Shown here piece after piece: positions 1 through 11,780 of a DNA stretch of 64,000 bases (position 1 is its first letter; every line of letters starts with the position of its first letter). Origin of the DNA: Siphonodentalium dalli (taxonomy: Eukaryota > Mollusca > Scaphopoda > Gadilida > Siphonodentaliidae). The stretch lies in NCBI GenBank assembly GCA_032622095.1, contig CP136061.1, positions 35,899,797 through 35,963,796 of the forward strand, written 5' to 3'. The notes under the pieces were generated by a model. It was not told the DNA's origin. It ran no database searches and worked only from the letters and a program-made list of their open reading frames with translations. The position numbers were made by a program, and so were the translations under genes.

Positions 1-257
1 ACCCTTTACCCAACAAACCGGCCAAAACCGGCCAAATAAAGCTTCAACAGCCTAAAATATCTTCGGTCTGTCTCAATAGAACCATACAAATATGGATATC
101 ATTGGAACCGGCTCCTTGACCACATTGTGATAGTTACAGTTATGCCCTGTGCCAATGCATTCTCTTATATATGCGAGTCGACCATAGGTCGCCTCGCATA
201 TATAAGAGAATGCATTGGCCTAAAAAAATCTTTTTTTTAACACTTTTTACCATTTTT

Positions 258-2169
258 ATGTGTACCCATACCATAGTATGGTACACATAGTGTCAACGTC
301 CGGATTGACCACTCGTCGTTCGTCCGTCCGTCCGTCCGTCTGTCCGTCCGTCTGTCTGTCCGTCCGTAGACACTTTACGTGTAATGCGATAACTCAAACA
401 TTTTTTACCTGATCAAAACCAAAATTTGTATATGGGGTTTTCAGCCCAAAATACAGATCGAGTTCGAATATGGGTTTGATCCGACTTTTTTTTACAGAGT
501 TGTGGCCCTTTTTTTACTTAGAATTCACACATTCTGCCATAACTCAAACATTTTTTATCTGATCGGAACCAAATTTGGTATGTGAGTTTCTCGGCCCAAA
601 ATACAGATCGAGTTCGAATATGGGTTTGATCCGACTTTTTTTTTTACGGAGTTATGGCCCTTTTTCGACTTAGAATTCAGGAATTCTGCCATAACTCAAA
701 TTTTTTTTATCTGATCGGAACCAAAATTTGTATATAGGGTTTTCAGCCCAAAATACAGATCGAGTTCGAATATGGGTTTGATCCGACTTTTATTTACAGA
801 GTTGTGGCCCTTTTTTTACTTAGAATTCACACATTCTGCCATAACTCAAACATTTTTTATCTGATCGGAACCAAATTTGGTATGTGAGTTTCTCGGCCCA
901 AAATACAGATCGAGTTCGAATATGGGTTTGATCCGACTTTTTTTTTACGGAGTTATGGCCCTTTTTCGACTTAGAATTCAGGAATTCTGCCATAACTCAA
1001 ATTTTTTTTATCTGATCGGAACCAAAATTTGTATATAGGGTTTTCAGCCCAAAATACAGATCGAGTTCGAATATGGGTTTGATCCGACTTTTTTTTTACA
1101 GAGTTGTGGCCCTTTTTTTACTTAGAATTCACACATTCTGCCATAACTCAAACATTTTTTATCTGATCGGAACCAAATTTGGTATGTGAGTTTCTCGGCC
1201 CAAAATATTTTTTACGGAGTTATGGCCCTTTTTCGAATTAGAATTCATTAATTCTGCCATAACTCTTAACATTTTTTATCTGATTGGAACCAAATTTGGT
1301 GTATGAGTTTCTCAGACCAACATACAGATTGAGTTCGAATATGGGTTTGATCGGATTTTTAATGGAGTTATGGTCCTTTGACATATAATTCACACATACA
1401 TGTACTTCGATAAATCAACCATTTTTCATCTGATAGGAACCAAATTTGGTATGTGAGTTTCTCAACTCAAAATACAGAACGAGTTTGAATATGGGTTAGA
1501 TCCAATTTGTTATACCAGAGATATGGCCCTTTTTAAACTAAGAATTATCCAGATTATAACCCAAGTAACTTACAATTAATGAATACCTGCTTCTCTGTGA
1601 GCAAGATAAAAGACAATATAGTTTATTGCTTTGAGAGTTATTTATAGCCCTCATATGTTAGCTCTGTATAAGACACAGATAAGTGAATTATTGGATAAAT
1701 TGATTTAGCTATCTTTTTAACCACAACTTAGCCATGTGAATTTATTTAACTAGACCAATGGAGCTCTCTAAGTCCTTGGATGATGGGACTACATTGGATC
1801 AAACAGGGCAGAGATAGGTGATTTAACCCCTTTTACCCATTCCATGTCTTTTAACCTTTTCCATTAAATAAATAATTATATTATTTTGATATCTCACATG
1901 GCAATTTGCAACAACATGAATAGAACTGCTTACACTATCATAGTGGTGACAGGCTCTAGAGTTTAGATGTTATATTAACCCTTCTATATTGACTCATACA
2001 TTCCAATAATTTGTGTTATTACTGGTTATTATGTACATTTGTCATATACTACTTTAGATCATAACAGTATACTCTATAATTCAACATTAAACGATTATGA
2101 TTCTGATCATAACAATTTATTATCGCGAAGGGATGGGTTAAACATCTGCCGATCGTGATCGGCCTCTCG
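258..2169 (+). mobile_element. Helentron/pearl-like non-autonomous element inserted in a MITE
   Basis: This 1.9-kb stretch interrupts the T-run of MITE copy A. It starts with a palindrome built on ATGTGTACC (258-291), followed by a (CCGT)n/(CTGT)n tetranucleotide block (about 320-367), a tandem array of a core of about 150 bp, and a unique right arm. It ends with the hairpin GCCGATCGTGATCGGC (2148-2163), six bases before the junction. Microsatellite plus repeated core plus flanks is the layout described for bivalve pearl elements, which are regarded as Helentron-related. A 3' hairpin and insertion into a T-run fit that group. No Rep/helicase ORF is present. Borders are uncertain by a few T residues. 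Confidence 0.6.
380..1560 (+). repeat. Tandem array, about 150-bp monomers in an alternating A/B order
   Basis: The phrase ATTCTGCCATAACTC recurs about every 150 bp (near 531, 682, 833, 983, 1134, 1252). Two monomer types alternate. One carries GTATATAGGGTTTTCAGCCC, the other GTATGTGAGTTTCTCGGCCC, giving a dimeric period of about 302 bp. The last one or two monomers are more diverged and partly deleted. The array is the repeated core of the surrounding mobile element. Confidence 0.85.
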
Positions 2170-2395
2170 TTTCTTACATTCTTTAACAATTTTATAATTT
2201 TTAATGTGTTAAGCCAATGCATTCTCTTATATATGCGAGGCGACCTATGGTCGACTCGCATATATAAGAGAATGCATTGGCACAGGGCCCTTCTGTTGGG
2301 TAAAGGGTTAACCCACAGCTCTTTAATTATTATTGGATTTACGGGTGGAGTCTTTAAGGGGTTTCTCAAAGCAAAATTACGCTTGGTGATTTCAG

Positions 2396-2493
2396 GATCA
2401 TACTACGACGATGAAAACAGACTTTTACAAAATGCTAGTGCATACACGTCGGACGGAGCTCTGCTGAAGAAGAATCACTGCCTCAATATAATG
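2396..2493 (+). CDS. TRPA1: TRPA channel, exon a: pre-S1 linker
   Basis: First recognisable exon of the TRPA-type channel in the window. It follows the acceptor TGATTTCAG and ends with codon ATG before the donor GTATGTC. It encodes about 32 residues ending in LLKKNHCLNIM. This corresponds to the TRPA segment between the last ankyrin repeat and S1, where family members have a KxNHPLxxM-like motif. The exon ends in phase 0 and joins directly to the next exon (VTSSRQDLLAHPL). The open frame continues upstream through the acceptor into a MITE; that part is not channel sequence. Ankyrin-repeat exons are expected left of the window. Family assignment is firm; TRPA1 versus another TRPA paralogue is not settled. 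Confidence 0.8.
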
Positions 2494-2819
2494 GTATGTC
2501 AATTGGATATCTTCCCATAAATGTATGCAGGTCAGATGTACTTCTTTTTCTTTTATCTTAAATATGCTCTATCACTTCCGGGCATCACTGTCAACGACGA
2601 CAACACCAACAACACCAACAACACCACCAACAACAACATTGCTATGTAGTGTATTCTTAAATATGGTGAAAATAAATAGGTTCTATGTGTATTCCTAATA
2701 TGTTATGGGCACGGATGTGGCCACTGTGGGGGGGGGGGGGGGGGGTTGTCTCACCCCAACTTTGGGTGTTGGAAACTTTAGGGGGTGTGAGGATGGAATT
2801 TTTCAACACTTGCACTTGT

Positions 2820-3235
2820 CGGTCTAGTTGCTAGGATTTTGCAATTTTCAGGTTCAGATTTCAAAAATGTCCTCACACGGGGCTAAACCATGGTCGCACC
2901 GGTGTCTCCTGCCCCCCCCCCCCCGTGGCCAGTCAAAAATTGTTAATCAATTTTAAGAAAAATAAATCGGGATCTGAATTTGCCTGGAGATATAGACCAC
3001 TAGATGTTATCATTTTGCAATTTTCAGGTTCAGATTTCAAAACTTTTTCTCACACCGGGCCAAACCATGGTCAGCCCGGTATCCCCCACCCCCCCCCGAG
3101 GCCATTCAAAAATTATTAATCAATTTTATGAAAAACAAATCGGGAACTGAATTTGCCTGGAGATATAGACCACTATAGATGTTAGAATTTTGCAATTTTC
3201 AGGTTCAGATCTCAAAATGTTCTCGCACCGGGTGT
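2820..3235 (+). repeat. Three-unit tandem repeat, about 176 bp, in a TRPA intron
   Basis: The phrase TTTTGCAATTTTCAGGTTC occurs at about 2836, 3013 and 3188, each followed by a C-rich run and a shared block containing TTGCCTGGAGATATAGACCA. Long G/C homopolymers (about 2729-2745, 2911-2924, 3091-3097) mark unit ends. Each unit contains a TTTTCAG/G acceptor-like string, but no coding exon follows. Confidence 0.75.
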
Positions 3236-3774
3236 GGCAATATTCTACTATCCAGGTACCAGTGAGGTACCAGTTTTGGGAAATCAGAGCCCAGAGGGGA
3301 TGTAAGATGTAATTGCGCAAGCTTGTGAGTTTGGTCTGGTTCAAGGGAGGATGGAAATTCCTATGTGGACACCCCGCAACCGATACCCTCCAGTCACGCC
3401 CCTGTGTATGGGTAGATAAAGATTCATAAAGACATTATGTTCGGGTGCGTGAAACTGATAAGTTGGTATTCAGGCGTTATGTCAACTGGAGGAATGTAAG
3501 ATTCTTCTAACATCGACGAACAGTTCAAGCAAATCGACCATACCACTCAACAGAAAACATCGTCTGAACTACCCTCAATTGTAAATATTTACTTCTGGAT
3601 TCGGGACGCAACTGTGGGCGATAAACTAAAATGAAAAATATTCCGCCATCGAGAGTCACTTGATTTAATTAATATATAAGAATGACGATGTGTTGTCAAT
3701 TTGGATATAATATAATATAACTACTTTGAGCAAGATTATTCCCCATTTGTATTTGACCACCCTACGGAGTGTTT

Positions 3775-4015
3775 CACGTCACTTTAATCGGGGTTAACGA
3801 TTAGATAGCGATTGATATTAAATCACAATAACACGTTGCACGCGCGGTCACGATTGAGGCTAGGATTATTAACAAAATAGCGGAGATGTTTGAAGAATTG
3901 ATTTTAAAGAGCGTTCCCATGATTTCCACAAGCCCACCCACCCAAATTAATTGAGGCTATGATTATTGACGAAATAAAGGAGATGTTTAAAGAAGTGAAT
4001 TTAAAGAGCGCTACC
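3775..4015 (+). repeat. One-ended fragments of the ATCGTGAACC TIR element family
   Basis: The stretch around 3787-3900 resembles the termini of the element at 25373-26638 (shared GATTAGATAGCGATTGATAT). A second, partial copy starts near 3950 (TTGAGGCTATGATTATTGAC). No matching right end was seen, so these are fragments. Confidence 0.55.
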
Positions 4016-4306
4016 CTCACCGACTAATTTGATCTGAACCGCACAATTACCAATTTAATATGGGAAGCTTAGTTTCTCAGAATAATGCAGAATAGTTTTA
4101 ACAGAAAAAGTCTTTAGATAAAATATTTTTAATAAATGTTTAAATTCGTACGTGATTTATCTGGTTGGACCAGCGTATAGCGAGGGGACATGTTGCATTC
4201 TTTTCATTGCAAGTTGACACCAAGCATCAAAATAAATTACACAGGCGATTCTCAATATTGTTTTCCACAGCTCAACTGATATTTATACTTGTTATCCTAA
4301 TTTTAG

Positions 4307-4479
4307 GTCACATCTAGTCGCCAAGATCTGCTCGCTCACCCTCTTGTTGCTTCTCTGCTCCAAACCAAATGGAACAAGTATGGAAGGACGTTTTATTACA
4401 TAAATTTAACAATTTACGCTATCTTTCTTGCGTTCTTGACAATCTACGTTGCCACCACAGAAGCACCTTATATGTATTA
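4307..4479 (+). CDS. TRPA1: TRPA channel, exon b: S1 transmembrane segment
   Basis: Flanked by acceptor CTAATTTTAG and donor GTAAGTAT. It encodes VTSSRQDLLAHPLVASLLQT, then KWNKYGRTFYY, then a hydrophobic stretch ending FLAFLTIYVATT. The DLLxHPL...KWxxxGRxFYY signature immediately before S1 is characteristic of TRPA channels. The hydrophobic stretch is S1. The exon ends with two bases of a codon, completed by the first base of the next exon (Tyr). An apparent in-frame TAG lies across the splice site and is removed by splicing. Confidence 0.93.
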
Positions 4480-6058
4480 GTAAGTATACACTAAAAGCTT
4501 CGTACTTATTATATTTGACCATTGGCTTAAGATGTGACTGTCCTTAGATCATAACGCATCTGATTATACAGCCGACTTGACAAAATGAAAAAGTAATTCC
4601 ACGTTTCTCAGTGACGCGACTCGCCCCCCCCCAACTTTGACCAACATTTTTGACAGTTGTAAATGTCATATCTGGCACAACGTCAGTTAGAAACTTCAGA
4701 CCAATATCAGGTTCTGACATTTTAATCTTCCAACCAGCATTTAGTGTGAAATTTGTTTTATTATAAGCTTCTCTATAAAATAACGGAAAATTACCGAAAC
4801 GTTGATCGTCGTGTGGTGTATCTCTTCGACGCTACAGTGAAATACGATTTTGTTATTTCACTACAGCTTTCGTTATTTCAGTGTAGCTTTCCGAATGACG
4901 TCATGATTTTGCCATTGAAAGCGGTTTGCTATTTATCAGCTAATCGGTGTTAGAAATTTTGGTCAACCAGATCAGATGCATGTTGCTTTCCGAGTATTAT
5001 TCAATTTGTGGTACAATTCGTGTCTGGAAAGAAATATCGAATTGTCACGGCTTGCAGCCGCTCGTGAAAATTCAATATTTTTTTCCTGACACTCATGAGA
5101 TATTTCGGTATTCATATACAAATCTAGGTGTTCTCTATCTTTTTAGAACAAAAGTTGAATATTTTCCCTATATTCGGTCAAATGTTTGGGCGGAAATGAC
5201 CATCAGTTGGAAATTTCCGATAGTAGGCTACTGTTGGAAAGTTTTATGTACGAGTTGGAATGCCCCATCGACTTGGGAGTTTTGATCTGCGCGGGTCAAG
5301 GGGTTTGGGGACTCGGGGTGCAGTTGGAAATTCCAAAGTGAACAACCCCTCAACGGAGACCACGTAGCCTGTGGCTGTCTTTGACATACTAGGACATTTT
5401 GAGATCAACTCTTATTCTGATTGACAGCCGTCATAATAGACTACATGTGGTTGTGGAAAGATAATTCTGGTTAATCGACTTGAGCCCATTCAAGGGGTGT
5501 TTCGATCGGCTGATATCGACTTTCAAAAGAGCCGGTGTTGTCAGATGTTTTAGTTTTTTCGCCTATATATTAGGATAAAATATATATTTCATTGGGATTT
5601 GGACTAAAATCACTTTGAACACCACATTTCCCACTTGGAGGGTTTTTCGGTGAAGAAGATTTTTTTTTTAGAAAAATGCCGAACAAAATATTTGTCACCT
5701 CCATTTCCATGGATACGAAAATGCATTTGATCACATTGGGACCAATTGGGTATGCTGAAACTAACATGTTAATTGTTCACCCTTCCTGTGATGCCTACCT
5801 CATCCAGGGGCCGGTCTATATGTGTGATAAAAAGTACCAAAATGCATCTGATCACCTAGAAACCAAGTATGTTGAAAATATCATGTAAATATTTAGTCTC
5901 TCTTGACTGATTTCCACGATTTCGGTTTATGAGTCTAGGATGACCAAGTCATCTTTGATGCGTAACCGTTATTCACCCTTCATGTGGTACTCTGTCTGCA
6001 TCATCCTGGGTCCGATCTATACGTGTGATAAAAAGCTTTGACGATTTTACTGTTTCAG

Positions 6059-6191
6059 TGCAAATGAAACTATCCCTGATGGCGAGTTGACATGTGAACT
6101 TGTTCAGGCTATGGGAGAACGACAAGACATTCGTGCTCGAGTCGGAAAATATGTTGTCATCGGGCTCTCGGTGTGGAATCTATTGCGAGAG
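6059..6191 (+). CDS. TRPA1: TRPA channel, exon c: S1-S2 loop and S2
   Basis: Acceptor ACTGTTTCAG, donor GTAATG. The first base completes a split Tyr codon; the remaining 132 bases encode 44 residues. They comprise a charged extracellular loop (ANETIPDGELTCELVQAMGE), then RARVGKYVVIGLSVWNLLRE, which matches the start of S2 in TRPA proteins. It ends in phase 0, as the next exon requires. Confidence 0.93.
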
Positions 6192-6305
6192 GTAATGTTA
6201 TAACATATTATAAAGTTGGGGAAAGGGGTGGAGAAGCGGAGTTGGGGCACAACATCGCACATTAGGGTATAGTTCCATCTTACATTTCAAGAAAACACGA
6301 ACTAT

Positions 6306-6763
6306 TTAAAGGCCCACTTAAAAAAATTCGAATCACCGATTATTTTTATTTTATAGTGCCTTGATATACGGTTTTAATAACAATCTATGCCATAATATAT
6401 GATTAAAATACAATAATTCATCACCATTTGAAAAGCATGTGTCTCAGAAATTGCCCATAGAGAAATAGAAAACAGCTAAAATCATAAAAAGATTCCCCCG
6501 TTATGACTCCCAGAATGCAACAGAATTCAAACTAAAAATGTAATTTCAATTTCAATTGAAAATAATTCACTTTGCACAACAAAACCAGATGAAACTTAAA
6601 CACGAAACACGTCGGTAACTCAACAAAAACAACATGTTCACAGCCTATTACACCGGATAAGTTGATAATACAATGTTTTGGAGCTTCCTCTTTCAAATGG
6701 TAAATTATGGCATATATTTTATATATGTGATCTTGGGGTTCGAAAATTAAGTGGGCCTTTAAT
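6306..6763. mobile_element. Short TIR element in a TRPA intron
   Basis: Terminal repeats TTTAAAGGCCCACTTAA at the left and TTAAGTGGGCCTTTAA at the right enclose about 430 bp of AT-rich sequence with no ORF. Both ends abut TTAA. The layout is that of a MITE. Confidence 0.7.
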
Positions 6764-7756
6764 CAACAAAAAAAATAATAATATTCATATGATCTTAAAC
6801 GTCGATGGTGTTGTTTGATTGAAACAGATATTTTCTGTTCGGTGTTATGCATTATCTCTCATAAAACACGTTCCAATGAAAACTGCCCCATCATTGGGTG
6901 CTGCTGGTTCTGCGGGCAGATGCGTGTCCTTGGTATAGGCAAACTTGCAAAGTGAGGTTGAGATACGGGTAAATTTAGGTACGGGTATCATACATGTAAT
7001 AGATGACACAAATACTACTCGACCTTTCCAACAACCTATTGATAATACTAGTAATGTATTGACATAAATGGCACGTGTCCGTGGTCAAAAGAGCTTGATG
7101 TATAGTAGAAATGCTTACGTGCACACTCTATTTCACGAAAAGACTCAAAGAGGTGATGTATTTCATAGCTTCATCGTAATACAAATGAAAGTGTCAGTGA
7201 TACTGTAGCTCAACTCGGAGAAGGGATAATTTGAAATATTACAGTCAATGGAGCGATGAGGAATGCGAAAAATGTCTGAGTAATACCGGATGTCAGCCAT
7301 CTGAGCCATAAGATGTTTGGGATCAATTGGATAAAACATGTTGTCTGCAGGGCAGGCCGACGTATTTAGTGACACAAAGAGCAACATTCAAGATGGCTGT
7401 CGGCGGCCATGTTTTTCATCCAAATTTACCCAAATTCGATAGCTCCCATCTAGAGGTGATCCTAATAATGCGTGTAAATATTCAAAATAAATCTCCAATA
7501 AATATGACTTCTAGTGTGGGCGGTACTCGTTTATCATAAACCCACAGTTGGCATTGAATGAGTTAATTGTAAAATTGGTAGATCGTGTATACCCGATCCC
7601 CAAAAACAATGAAAATTGTCAGCTCGTGACATCGGGGTCCGGAGCTTTTTTGTCGATAACTGGCTAACTCTATTTTATTGTACGTCTTTTGACAGGTTTT
7701 TTTATTGTGTGTGTGGCACTCCATGAAATTTGTTTTCCCAGTTCCCTGACCCTTAA

Positions 7757-8147
7757 CCCTTTACCCAACAAACCGGCCAAAAACGGCCAAATAAAGCTGC
7801 AACAGCCTAAATTATCTTGGGTCTGTCTCAATAAAACCATACAAATATGGATATCATTGGAACCGGCTCATTGACCACATTGTGATAGTTACAGTTATAC
7901 CCTGTGCCAATGCATTCTCTTATATATGCGAGTCGACCATAGGTCGCCTCGCATATATAAGAGAATGCATTGGCCTAAAAAAATCTTTTTTTAACACTTT
8001 TTACCATTTTTTCTTACATTCTTTAACAATTTTATAATTTTTAATGTGTTAAGCCAATGCATTCTCTTATATATGCGAGGCGACCTATGGTCGACTCGCA
8101 TATATAAGAGAATGCATTGGCACAGGGCCGTTCTGTTGGGTAAAGGG
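7757..8147 (+). mobile_element. TTAA MITE, intact copy B (391 bp)
   Basis: The best intact copy of the main MITE family. TTAA at 7753-7756 and 8148-8151 flank termini CCCTTTACCCAACA and TGTTGGGTAAAGGG. Two palindromes of about 66 bp (near 7906-7973 and 8054-8121) read CCAATGCATTCTCTTATATA out to a centre near GTCGACCATAGGTCGCC. A T-rich spacer of about 80 bp separates them. No ORF of its own. It lies in the intron between exons c and d. A piggyBac-type origin is inferred from the target site and termini. Confidence 0.9.
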
Positions 8148-8180
8148 TTAATGCCGCTTTAGTCAACGGGTCATATCACG

Positions 8181-8352
8181 ACGGAGCAACCCCGAACAAG
8201 GCACACAACCCCGAACAAGGCACACAACCCCGAACAAGGCACACAACCCCGAACAAGGCATACAACCCCGAACAAGGCATACAACTGCTACACATAACAT
8301 GGCATACAACTGCTACACATAACAAGGCATACAACTGCTACACATAACATGC
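8181..8352 (+). repeat. Minisatellite, two unit types
   Basis: About five copies of a 19-bp unit (ACAACCCCGAACAAGGCAC) run into about three copies of a 25-bp unit containing ACAACTGCTACACATAACA. The second type appears to arise from the first through the shared AAGGCATACAAC junction. Confidence 0.85.
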
Positions 8353-8790
8353 GGAATCGACAAAGCTGGGCTCGTTGTCGGACAAAACAATGTTGCTGTC
8401 CATAGCCTACCAGTGGTTGTGTCACTGCTTAATGATTTGAACCTCAAAAATTATTTTTACATGTACGAAACTTAAATTGTGTTCATTTACTTTGGTAGTA
8501 GGGACATTATAGGTCGAGCAATGCACCATAATACAGATCTAATTTCTGAACCTGTGAATATTTTTAATTTGATTCCATGTCGATAACGCCGAAACAGACG
8601 TCCGATTTGAATATTTTCGAATATCCAATTTATCCCGATTATTTTCACAGTGTTGCGATTTATACACACGGTTGTGGTGAACCACCAGGACTACTACACC
8701 ACACCTCATAGGATGAACCCCCGGAAAACATTAGGAGATTCATATCCAACACAGATTGAACCTATTCTAATCCGGACCAAAACGGGGAGC

Positions 8791-9385
8791 TAGGGCCCTG
8801 CGAATATTCGAGATTCGATTCGAGATGCAGCTGTGATATTTATCGCGACACACATATACAGATGTTGGTTCACTTACATGTTATATATGTAGTGTCAAAT
8901 TGTGTACAAGAGACGAGCTGTCACAAAGGCCTAGTATTTGATGGTCAATCTGTCAATTTCTGGTTAAATGCGTTATTGGGATGGATATAGTTTTGTAAAC
9001 GTGTTCAGATCTGTGTACCTTATTTTCAATTTTCGCACGATTGTGGATTTAACTGTAAATACATCGCTATAGTCAGTATTATGTGAATGATCACACCACA
9101 ACTATGTCGATCTGCCATTATAAGGTAATAAAATAAACTGCATGATCAACTGAAATGTGCATAATTAATTTGTATAATTAATAAAACTCAATTTATATGT
9201 ATATAAATTATACAACCTGAAATTTGCACATGCTATCATATTTTCTTCCAAAAATACATTTGGACTGAAATTTCCCCAGCATCATAATTATCAACTTTGA
9301 GGACCTACGCTATGCACCGGCGGCTAGCCAGTTCGATTCGAGATTCGATTCGATATCGAATATGTTGAAAATTCGCAAGGTCCTA
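8791..9385. mobile_element. hAT-like MITE with CGAATATTCG / ATTCGATTCG subterminal repeats
   Basis: The left end TAGGGCCCTGCGAATATTCG and the right end complementary to it (AATTCGCAAGGTCCTA) enclose about 595 bp without an ORF. Near both ends GATTCGATTCGA-type repeats occur. TAGGG termini with CGATT subterminal motifs are common in hAT elements; a matching 8-bp target duplication was not found, so the class is tentative. A longer relative lies at 34361-35775. Confidence 0.55.
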
Positions 9386-9608
9386 AACTAAAGGCTAAAT
9401 GTACACTGAAATGTTTGCATGTAGAACTAACAAGGGACGCTCTTTATTGTATCACGAACAGTTAACAATTCTAATTTGGGATCTTAACATTATGAGTCGA
9501 TTTAACGACATGACCCTATTCGCACACCCAAAAGCTGGCATTTGAAGCTTTAGTTTCGATGAAAACATCAATTATATATAGTATAGTTACAATAATTTTA
9601 CTCTACAG

Positions 9609-9740
9609 CTCATGCAGATATACCAAGCGAAGTTGGGCTACCTGGGGATGGAGAATACCATCGAGCTAGTCGTGTATGTTAGTTCTGTTTTACTCGTCTT
9701 CGATTTCTCAGACTGTCAGAAAGAGACGGGTTATCGAGAG
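9609..9740 (+). CDS. TRPA1: TRPA channel, exon d: S2-S3 linker and S3
   Basis: Acceptor TTACTCTACAG, donor GTAAGTGA. It encodes 44 residues: LMQIYQAKLGYLGMENTIE, then LVVYVSSVLLVFDFSDCQKE, then TGYRE. The ending FDFSDCQKETGYRE is strongly TRPA-like; the segment is S3. Phase 0 on both sides. Confidence 0.95.
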
Positions 9741-10898
9741 GTAAGTGACGCATTGTGCACATCAGTGCCAGGGACGTGGCTAGTGTGTTACTTCGAAATT
9801 TGCAATTGCACCCCTCTTGAACCAGATGATCTGTCTAGATTTAAAATCCAATGTACGCGAAAATCCATTTGCACCCCATGGGTTTGAACTTAACAACAGT
9901 TTCCAACCTGACCCCCGCCTAAGGTTGGAAAATGATCAATTGATAGAAATTTGAGACAAAAATTTGGACTAAATATAGAACATTATGCTACCGTTGGTAT
10001 AAAAACAATTAACAACTTCAACTAATATGTGGCGTAAAATTTCCAACAAACTAATTATCGACAATACACACGACGAAGAAACCATCATAATCTCGCGATA
10101 TTTGTTAAAGCAACGGTGAAGCTGTAACCACCTCAACAATTTTATAATCTGCAATGACATGGAGTACATCGGTGGTTGGACCTATATTAAGCTGAATAAT
10201 ACATATATATATATGGTCTTATATTTAATTTCATAATAATGCATTAATTTGGTGCATTTAGCTAGATTTATATTCACTCTATTCAATCATTTGCAACGTA
10301 CGTATTACTTGTGGACGATTTTGTGGATTATTGAGATGCCCGCGTGATACGAATGATTTATTTTTGCCCGTAAGCGAAAAGTGGCTAAGAAAATTCTTAA
10401 TAATTTAGCATCAAATCGGACAGGGCATCTTTAAGGAGGAAATTATATTGATGTGTTCTATAATGATCCGACGCTATCAAAGTTTAGAAATTGAGAAGGA
10501 TCTATCATCTACCGCATTGAGGGGACGATACGATTATAGACCCCCCTTTATAAGGGGCGATCATTGGATTTTTTGCTGGGCTGACAAAATTTTAGAATAC
10601 GTGTTAAAACTTCCTCTTTCGAAAGTTGATAGTTGACCATCAAAACCTCATATTAATTGGCTCATGGATACGACCTAATTATATTCGGTTATTGAAGACG
10701 TACAGATGGTGGTGTTATGATGTCAAATCGGAAATGCAATCTTTAAGATTGTCATATATGAGCACAAAATGGTAATCATAACAAGGCCTCGCCCATATAG
10801 GGAGCAATCTAGCTGCGAGTGATTTATGTTATTCCATGATCAGGTTTATATAGCTAACTTCCGATTTCTGGTTCTAAATTAATCAATTTCACTTTCAG

Positions 10899-11099
10899 CA
10901 ATGGCAGTGGACTATTGGTGCTGTGTCTATATTTTTAGCGTGGATGGACTTGGTGTTATTCATTCAGAAGTTCCCGAGGTTCGGGATTTACGTGGTGATG
11001 TTCACTGACATTTTGAAGACCTTTCTTCAGTTCTTGGTTGTGTTCGTTCTCTTTATCATAGCGTTCGGATTGGGATTCTACGTGCTGCTAAAAAATCGG
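10899..11099 (+). CDS. TRPA1: TRPA channel, exon e: S4, S4-S5 linker and S5
   Basis: Acceptor CACTTTCAG, donor GTGAGTTT. It encodes 67 residues. They run QWQWTIGAVSIFLAWMDLVL (S4), FIQKFPRFGIYVVMFTDILK (S4-S5 linker), then an S5 helix ending FIIAFGLGFYVLLKNR. The FPRFGIYVVMFTDILKTFLQ block is among the best conserved parts of TRPA channels and makes the family call secure. A MITE terminus begins about 15 bp after the exon end. Confidence 0.97.
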
Positions 11100-11115
11100 G
11101 TGAGTTTATTTTACT

Positions 11116-11780
11116 GCCATTCTCAACGACTCGGCCATTTTCGCTTCGCTGAGGAAATAACCTCTTCCATAAATAGAAACCATATTCTCACAATGCTACA
11201 ATATACGGTTTAAGATCTAACTTATTCAGCGAAATTGAGAAACACGATAGTGAATTCAATAATTTGAATGACGCAGATAAAAATGCACCAAGGTTTGCAA
11301 CATAGTCCGGCTATTCTTCCTTCGGCGGAATAATAAAACTTGAACAAATTGTTGAGGGAATGTTAATAAGAACTATGTTTTTTATAATAATTTATTTATG
11401 TATTGCTTATTTATGTAGATGATACTCATCAGTATCTTGCAACTGCCCATTGAGGTGTTTTGCAATAAATTCTTGTATCTTGTATCTTGTATGGTACTGC
11501 ATGGTAATAAGGCGATGGCCTTGATTCGTTTGCGCATACTATATGTGAATGGAGCAGAATGTATTCACTGTGCACCAGACTTGATCATGCATTAAATAGT
11601 GATAAATAGCAAATATTTAGATAAAGTTTAACAGGCGAGTAACCCAGCCAACATATGTATTTACCGGTAGTATGTACATGGTTAATCACGTGATTGAAAT
11701 AGACCGGCAGATATGGTTTCTATTTATGGAAGAGGTTATTTCCTCAGCGTAGCGGAAATGGCCGAGTCATTGAGAATGAT
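11116..11780. mobile_element. TIR element abutting a TRPA splice donor
   Basis: About 75 bp starting GCCATTCTCAACGACTCGGC is repeated in inverse at about 11700-11780 (GGCCGAGTCATTGAGAATGA). Interior sequence is AT-rich and has no ORF. The left end is only about 16 bp from the exon end, yet the donor GTGAGT is intact. Confidence 0.75.

Larger units (their letters stand above)
2..2307 (+). mobile_element. TTAA-flanked MITE (copy A), split by a later insertion
   Basis: The window opens inside a TTAA site, followed by the terminal repeat CCCTTTACCCAACA. The inverse repeat TGTTGGGTAAAGGG ends at 2307 and is followed by TTAA (2308-2311). Two near-perfect palindromes lie inside, at about 162-224 and 2214-2281. 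The two halves (2-257 and about 2170-2307) together match the intact copy at 7757-8147, and everything between is a separate insertion. TTAA target sites with CCC-starting termini are typical of piggyBac-type elements, so a non-autonomous piggyBac-like MITE is inferred. No transposase is present. The right end lies 84 bp before TRPA exon 2396. Confidence 0.85.

Noticed and set aside
162-224. MITE palindromes as miRNA precursors
   Set aside because: They would fold well, but every copy lies in a transposon with symmetrical perfect arms and nothing points to processing.
4753-5285. Two overlapping open frames in the TRPA intron between S1 and S2
   Set aside because: No splice phase compatible with the flanking exons, which already join in frame without them.
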